From the NCBI GenBank assembly GCA_910579505.1, contig CAJTTZ010000001.1:496001-560000 (forward strand): a stretch of DNA of 64,000 nucleotides. Reading direction: 5' to 3'. Every line of letters begins with the position of its first letter. The first letter of the stretch is position 1. Of this stretch, positions 60,302-64,000 are shown one piece after another. The position numbers and the translations under genes were made by a program. The stretch comes from an uncultured Lachnospiraceae bacterium. Its GTDB lineage: Bacteria; Bacillota; Clostridia; Lachnospirales; Lachnospiraceae. Under the pieces are notes generated by a model. The model was not told the DNA's origin. It was given only the letters and a program-made list of their open reading frames with translations, and did not search any database.

Positions 60302-61387
60302 TTATTTAATCCTCTCCACAATCAAATCGCCCATTCTTCTACAGCCCACCTGCTCACAGCCATCGGACATGATGTCGCCGGTGCGGTAGCCGTCCTTAAG
60401 CACCTGTTTTACGGCATTGTCAATGGCATCCGCCTCTTTGTCCAGGTCAAAGCTGTAGCGCAGCATCATGGACGCCGAGAGAATCGTCGCGATGGGATTT
60501 GCCAGATCCTTACCCGCGATATCCGGCGCGGAACCGTGACTCGGCTCATACAGGCCGAATTTTGTATCATTCAGGGAGGCGGATGCCAGCATACCGATTG
60601 AGCCGGTCACCATGCTCGCCTCATCGGATAAAATATCTCCAAACATATTCTCCGTCAGGATCACGTCGAACTGCGCCGGGTCCTTTACAAGCTGCATCGC
60701 GCAGTTGTCCACCAGCATATGTTCCAATGTCACGTCGGGATAGTCTTTTGCAACCTCTTCCACGACTGCTCTCCACAGCCTGGAAGAATCCAGCACATTC
60801 GCCTTATCCACACTTGTCACTTTCTTCTTGCGCTTTCTGGCGATATCAAACCCCTTAATGGCAATCCTGCGGATCTCATTCTCGTCATAGGTCAGCGTAT
60901 CTACGGCTTTTCTTACGCCGTTCTCCTCCGTGGTCCTTCTCTCACCGAAATACAGGCCGCCCGTCAGCTCCCGCATAATCAGCATATCAAAACCCTTTTC
61001 AGAAATTTCCGTTTTCAGGGGACATGCGCCCGCCAGCTCCTCATACAGAACCGCAGGGCGAAGATTTGCAAAAAGATTCAGCGCCTTGCGGATCGCCAAA
61101 AGCCCTGCCTCAGGACGTAAGTTCGGCGCAAGCTTATACCAAGGGGATGTGGTAGTATCGCCGCCGATGGAACCCATCAGCACCGCGTCCGCACTGCGCG
61201 CGGTCTCCACCGCCTCATCCGTCAGGGGCACCCCGTGTACGTCGATGGACGCGCCGCCCATCAGAATATCCGTATACTGCATGTCATGTCCATATTTGGC
61301 CGCCACCGCGTTAAGCGCCTTCTTTGCCTCCGCTACGATTTCCGGCCCAATCCCGTCTCCAGGAATACAGGTTATCTTTAACTCCAT
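60302..61387 (-). CDS. leuB: 3-isopropylmalate dehydrogenase
   Basis: A 361-residue enzyme. It begins MELKITCIPGDGIGPEIVAE; the tyrosine of MRELTGGLYFGE, VLDSSRLWR and NMFGDILSDEASMV are family signatures. It oxidises and decarboxylates 3-isopropylmalate in leucine synthesis. GGAGGGACC precedes ATG 61387; the ORF extends 18 codons into the leader. It starts the chain leuB-GT-ilvD-ilvB-L,D-transpeptidase. A 21-bp hairpin (61403-61423) lies in the leader. Confidence 0.96.
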   Translation of the reverse strand: MELKITCIPGDGIGPEIVAEAKKALNAVAAKYGHDMQYTDILMGGASIDVHGVPLTDEAVETARSADAVLMGSIGGDTTTSPWYKLAPNLRPEAGLLAIRKALNLFANLRPAVLYEELAGACPLKTEISEKGFDMLIMRELTGGLYFGERRTTEENGVRKAVDTLTYDENEIRRIAIKGFDIARKRKKKVTSVDKANVLDSSRLWRAVVEEVAKDYPDVTLEHMLVDNCAMQLVKDPAQFDVILTENMFGDILSDEASMVTGSIGMLASASLNDTKFGLYEPSHGSAPDIAGKDLANPIATILSASMMLRYSFDLDKEADAIDNAVKQVLKDGYRTGDIMSDGCEQVGCRRMGDLIVERIK

Positions 61388-61470
61388 AGGTCCCTCCGTT
61401 CCGCGCTGTCTGACAGACTGCGCTCGCTTTCTCAATCTCAAAGCAGTTTACCGCAAAATAATACTTATAT

Positions 61471-61499
61471 ATCATAGACTATTCCCGTGTAAATTTCAA
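61471..61499 (-). promoter_or_regulatory. Promoter of leuB
   Basis: On the minus strand TTGAAA, a 17-bp spacer and TATGAT lie about 85 bp before leuB. The leader is too short for a T-box riboswitch. Confidence 0.65.
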
Positions 61500-61504
61500 T
61501 ACAG

Positions 61505-61532
61505 AAAAAGCCGGATCATTCCTGACCCGGCT
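61505..61532 (-). terminator. Terminator after the DUF4854 gene
   Basis: On the minus strand AGCCGG, a loop of about 12 bases, CCGGCT and then TTTTC. It isolates leuB from the upstream lipoprotein gene. Confidence 0.75.
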
Positions 61533-61563
61533 CCTTTTCCTTCATAAAATTGTTTCTTCTCTC

Positions 61564-62109
61564 CTACTGTGCGCTGAAGCTTCTCTCCGCAAGTACAGTT
61601 CCGTCACCTTTCTGATATCTGACAGTGATTGACACGGTGCCTTTATCGGCGCCCAGCTCCCCATCTATCTCTCCCGCCATCATTTCCCAGATTGATGCGG
61701 TCGCCTCCAGTCCGGTTTCTAACGTCTCCTCCGCGTCGTCCGTAAGCAGACTTTCATCGTCATAGCTGTAAATGAAAGCCATGTCATTTCCCTTCACATC
61801 CACAGACATGGAAATGCCTTCCTGCTCGGCAGCCGCAGCAGACATCTCCTCCTCAAACTGCTTTTTCAGCTCAGGCGTCGCATTCATATAGTCTTCCAGT
61901 GTGTCACCGGAAGCTTCCTCTGCTGCAGGCGCTTCTTCCTCTGCGGGAGCTTCCTCCTCTACAGGAGCCTCCTCCTCTGCAGGAGCCGCTTCCTCTGTCT
62001 TGGTATCCGCCTCCTTAGGCGCGTCATCGGAACCGCCGCATGCAGTCACGCTCAGACTCATTGCCATAAGTGTCGCACAAACTAGTGCTTTTACTGTTCT
62101 TCTTTTCAT
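61564..62109 (-). CDS. DUF4854-type lipoprotein
   Basis: A 181-residue protein. The signal peptide ends at SVTACGG, so it is lipid-anchored. A linker of repeated EEEAP units (residues 38-68) is encoded by 18-bp tandem repeats. The C-terminal domain (DYMNATPELKKQFEEEM and VTVRYQKGDGT-like end) is DUF4854, a small clostridial domain with unknown function. It has its own promoter and terminator. Confidence 0.7.
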   Translation of the reverse strand: MKRRTVKALVCATLMAMSLSVTACGGSDDAPKEADTKTEEAAPAEEEAPVEEEAPAEEEAPAAEEASGDTLEDYMNATPELKKQFEEEMSAAAAEQEGISMSVDVKGNDMAFIYSYDDESLLTDDAEETLETGLEATASIWEMMAGEIDGELGADKGTVSITVRYQKGDGTVLAERSFSAQ

Positions 62110-62165
62110 CGCAATCTCCTCCCTACAATTAAGAAATTAATTCTTGTGCTCTTACACAAATTGAA

Positions 62166-62194
62166 AGTTTACAACATTTGTATTTCGTTGTCAA
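62166..62194 (-). promoter_or_regulatory. Promoter of the DUF4854 gene
   Basis: On the minus strand a perfect TTGACA, 17-bp spacer and TAAACT lie about 57 bp before the start. Confidence 0.75.
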
Positions 62195-62236
62195 CAATAA
62201 TATTAAAAAGAAATCGTTTTCTTAACAAATGTGCAT

Positions 62237-62267
62237 AAAAAAGGACTGTGACACCACGCCACAGCCC
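62237..62267 (-). terminator. Intrinsic terminator after yajC
   Basis: On the minus strand GGGCTGTG, a short loop, CACAGTCC and then TTTTTT. It ends yajC transcription. Confidence 0.8.
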
Positions 62268-62286
62268 AAATATATTTACGTCGGGG

Positions 62287-62604
62287 TTATTCCGCCTCCG
62301 CTTTCTCGATCTGCGCAATCGCTGATTTCTGCATGGGAATACGGCAGTTCTTATTGCTGCCGAACTCTACGATCACCGTGTCGTCGGTAATGTCAATCAC
62401 AATGCCGTAAAAGCCGCTGTTCGTCAGTACACAGTCTCCGACCATCATATCCGCCAGCATCGCCGCCATCCTTTTCTGTTCCTTCTTCTGCGGACGAATC
62501 ATAACAAAATACATAAACGCCACAATAATGACGATATAGATAATCATAATCATGCCGCCGCCGGTAGCAGCTCCCGCTGCATCAGCCGATAATAATAATC
62601 TCAT
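62287..62604 (-). CDS. yajC: Preprotein translocase subunit YajC
   Basis: A 105-residue protein. A short N-terminal tail precedes one helix (YIVIIVAFMYFVMIRPQKK), and the conserved RPQ motif and basic stretch KEQKRMAAML follow. The C-terminal beta domain has NSGFYGIVIDI. It belongs to the SecDF-YajC accessory complex of the Sec translocon. Adjacency to tgt is the usual order in bacteria. ACGGAGGAAATAGT precedes the start. Confidence 0.92.
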   Translation of the reverse strand: MRLLLSADAAGAATGGGMIMIIYIVIIVAFMYFVMIRPQKKEQKRMAAMLADMMVGDCVLTNSGFYGIVIDITDDTVIVEFGSNKNCRIPMQKSAIAQIEKAEAE

Positions 62605-62647
62605 ACTATTTCCTCCGTTAATTCATTCAATCAAAGCACTATTGCAT

Positions 62648-62676
62648 ATCATACACAACTTGGAGCGGAAAAACAA
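62648..62676 (-). promoter_or_regulatory. Promoter of yajC
   Basis: On the minus strand TTGTTT, a 17-bp spacer and TATGAT lie 44 bp before the yajC start. Confidence 0.6.
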
Positions 62677-62713
62677 GTCCTTTCCCAAAATTTTCACAAA
62701 CCTCCGCAACAGT

Positions 62714-63859
62714 TCATCCTTCGGCTTCCCTGCCCGCCTTCTGCATGCCGGACAGTTTATCCCTCTTATATTGCGCAAACCGTCCTTCATCCAGCGCATC
62801 CCGGATTTCCGCCATCATAGTATTATAGAAATAGAGATTATGAAGTACGCAAAGCCGCATTCCCAGCATTTCCTTCGCCTTTAAGAGATGTCTGATATAT
62901 GCCCTTGAATACCGTCTGCACGCCGGGCAGGGACATCCCTCCTCAATGGGCCTGTCATCCAGTTCATATTTCGCGTTAAAGAGATTGATCTTTCCGTGGT
63001 TCGTGTACAGATGACCATGACGCCCGTTTCTTGTAGGGTAAACGCAGTCAAAGAAATCCACGCCCCGCTCTACCGCCTCCAGAATATTTGCCGGCGTCCC
63101 GACCCCCATCAAATAAGTAGGCTTGTCTGCCGGCAGATAGGGAACCGTCTCCTCTATGACATGGTACATCTGCTCATGGCTCTCACCCACCGCGAGACCG
63201 CCCAGCGCATAACCGTCGCACGAAAACTCCGCGATCCGCTTCGCATGTTCTATGCGGATGTCATCAAAAACCGCGCCCTGGTTAATTCCAAATAACAGCT
63301 GCTTTTTATTGATGGTATCTTCCAGCCCGTTTAAACGGTCCATCTCTTTCTTACAGCGCGCAAGCCATCTGGTCGTACGCGCCACAGAATCTTCCACATA
63401 CTTTCTCTCAGCCGTACTTGCCGGGCATTCGTCAAAAGCCATCGCAATCGTGGAGGCAAGATTACTCTGGATCTGCATACTCTCCTCCGGCCCCATAAAT
63501 ATCCTGCGGCCGTCTATGTGGGAGTTGAAATATACCCCCTCCTCCTTGATCCGCCTAAGCCCCGCCAGTGAAAACACCTGAAAGCCGCCGGAGTCAGTCA
63601 GAATCGGTCTGTCCCACGACATAAACTTATGCAGGCCTCCCAGTTTCCTGATGACTTGGTCCCCCGGCCTCACATGCAGATGATACGTGTTGGACAGCTC
63701 TACCTGCGTACCGATCTGTTCCAGGTCCTCCGTCGATACCGCACCTTTGATAGCCGCCACCGTGCCTACATTCATAAAGACAGGGGTCTGGATCGTGCCG
63801 TGTACTGTCGAAAATTCGGCACGTTTCGCCCTGCCTTCCCGTTTTAAAATCCGATACAT
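62714..63859 (-). CDS. tgt: tRNA-guanine transglycosylase
   Basis: A 381-residue enzyme. The catalytic aspartate is in LTDSGGFQVFSL and the nucleophilic aspartate in FDCVYPTRNGRHG. The zinc site comprises CPCPACRRYSRAY with a later histidine. It exchanges guanine 34 for preQ1 in tRNAs for Asp, Asn, His and Tyr on the way to queuosine. ATG 63859 has GGGGG five bases upstream; the ATG at 63871 is within a hairpin. Confidence 0.96.
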   Translation of the reverse strand: MYRILKREGRAKRAEFSTVHGTIQTPVFMNVGTVAAIKGAVSTEDLEQIGTQVELSNTYHLHVRPGDQVIRKLGGLHKFMSWDRPILTDSGGFQVFSLAGLRRIKEEGVYFNSHIDGRRIFMGPEESMQIQSNLASTIAMAFDECPASTAERKYVEDSVARTTRWLARCKKEMDRLNGLEDTINKKQLLFGINQGAVFDDIRIEHAKRIAEFSCDGYALGGLAVGESHEQMYHVIEETVPYLPADKPTYLMGVGTPANILEAVERGVDFFDCVYPTRNGRHGHLYTNHGKINLFNAKYELDDRPIEEGCPCPACRRYSRAYIRHLLKAKEMLGMRLCVLHNLYFYNTMMAEIRDALDEGRFAQYKRDKLSGMQKAGREAEG

Positions 63860-63871
63860 ACTAACCCCCAT

Positions 63872-63890
63872 GATTCCGCACCACGGAATC
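63872..63890. other. Small hairpin between the carboxypeptidase gene and tgt
   Basis: GATTCCG, a five-base loop and CGGAATC follow the carboxypeptidase stop by five bases. The bases between, GCGTGAGA, also follow the stop next to repeat copy C, so this may be a reduced relative of the repeat family. Confidence 0.4.
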
Positions 63891-63895
63891 TCACG

Positions 63896-64000
63896 CTATA
63901 GTAGATATTTATCCCAAAACTCTTCCAGGCACAACTCTTCATCTTTCATGGTCGCAGCCGCTTCCCTGCCCACATAGCGGAAATGCCACGGCTCATACTC
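63896..64000 (-). CDS. D-alanyl-D-alanine carboxypeptidase, VanY/M15B type (C-terminal end only)
   Basis: Only the last 34 residues are inside the window. They contain EPWHFRYVG, where W-H is the zinc-binding and catalytic motif of VanY-type M15 peptidases, and end in CLEEFWDKYLL, the usual C-terminal helix. The enzyme removes the terminal D-Ala from peptidoglycan precursors. The rest lies beyond the right edge. Confidence 0.8.
   Translation of the reverse strand, partial: EYEPWHFRYVGREAAATMKDEELCLEEFWDKYLL

Noticed and set aside
61388..61500. T-box or other leader control of the leuB chain
   Set aside because: The promoter lies only about 85 bp before leuB. The leader has one small hairpin, no specifier loop and no T-box sequence.

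Overview
The window looks like chromosomal DNA of an anaerobic, spore-forming, Gram-positive clostridium, most probably of the Lachnospiraceae. The reasons are SpoIVA and a CotF-type coat protein, an oxygen-sensitive NrdD/NrdG ribonucleotide reductase with no aerobic one, many lipoproteins with Gram-positive signal peptides, strong AAGGAGG ribosome binding sites, the clostridial GGGtGRT/NifU-like gene pair, an Rpn-family nuclease, and DUF4358/DUF4854 lipoproteins. I cannot name the species. About 57 protein genes (two cut by the window edges) and one tRNA gene fill the window, and nearly all lie on the minus strand. The plus-strand exceptions are the XRE-pot operon, an orphan ABC transporter, a small XRE regulator and one small hypothetical gene. 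No gap without a gene exceeds 300 bases. No phage, insertion sequence, CRISPR array or rRNA was seen.

Layout, left to right. 1-3.8 kb: a truncated Rpn nuclease gene, then an osmoprotectant (OpuC-type) ABC operon ending in a YczE-like membrane protein. 4-6.6 kb: spoIVA and a beta-propeller lactonase. 6.7-11.4 kb (plus strand): an XRE-cupin regulator and potABCD for spermidine/putrescine uptake, with a consensus promoter and a palindromic operator in front. 11.4-19.2 kb: a DUF4358 lipoprotein, a PIN/NYN-like nuclease, an esterase, a hybrid histidine kinase, a spore coat protein and a very large secreted protein of unknown function. 19.2-24.9 kb: an AT-rich NYN gene, the GGGtGRT/NifU-like pair, a diguanylate cyclase and a left-handed beta-helix transferase. 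25-30.2 kb: topoisomerase III, an AAA ATPase and a GGDEF/EAL phosphodiesterase. 30.3-36.5 kb: argH-asd, an ABC transporter without a binding protein, a membrane protein and a small regulator. 36.5-42 kb: a radical SAM enzyme, a ClbS/DfsB-like protein with its WYL regulator, and nrdD-nrdG. 42-49.5 kb: a PTPS-related membrane protein, a lipoprotein, tRNA-Thr(CGT), MscS, and glgB with an unusual C-terminal tail. 49.5-53.7 kb: DUF1015, a small gene, serA and serC. 53.7-61.5 kb: leuB, a membrane glycosyltransferase-like gene, ilvD, ilvB and an L,D-transpeptidase in one same-strand chain. 61.5-64 kb: a DUF4854 lipoprotein, yajC, tgt and the end of a VanY-type carboxypeptidase gene.

Genes that work together: polyamine uptake with its probable sensor-regulator; osmoprotectant uptake; serine synthesis (serA, serC, with DUF1015 as a possible phosphatase); branched-chain amino acid synthesis (leuB, ilvD, ilvB, but no ilvN, ilvC or leuACD here); anaerobic dNTP synthesis under a probable NrdR box; c-di-GMP turnover (one cyclase, one phosphodiesterase).

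The most unusual features are an interspersed, hairpin-rich repeat of about 85-95 bp found four times, always at the 3' end of a gene. Two copies supply the last codons and stop codon of topB and ilvD, so both proteins end in the same residues. Also notable are the poorly understood GGGtGRT/NifU-like pair, the 165-residue coiled-coil and lysine-rich tail on GlgB, and the ClbS/WYL pair with a shared operator-like motif.
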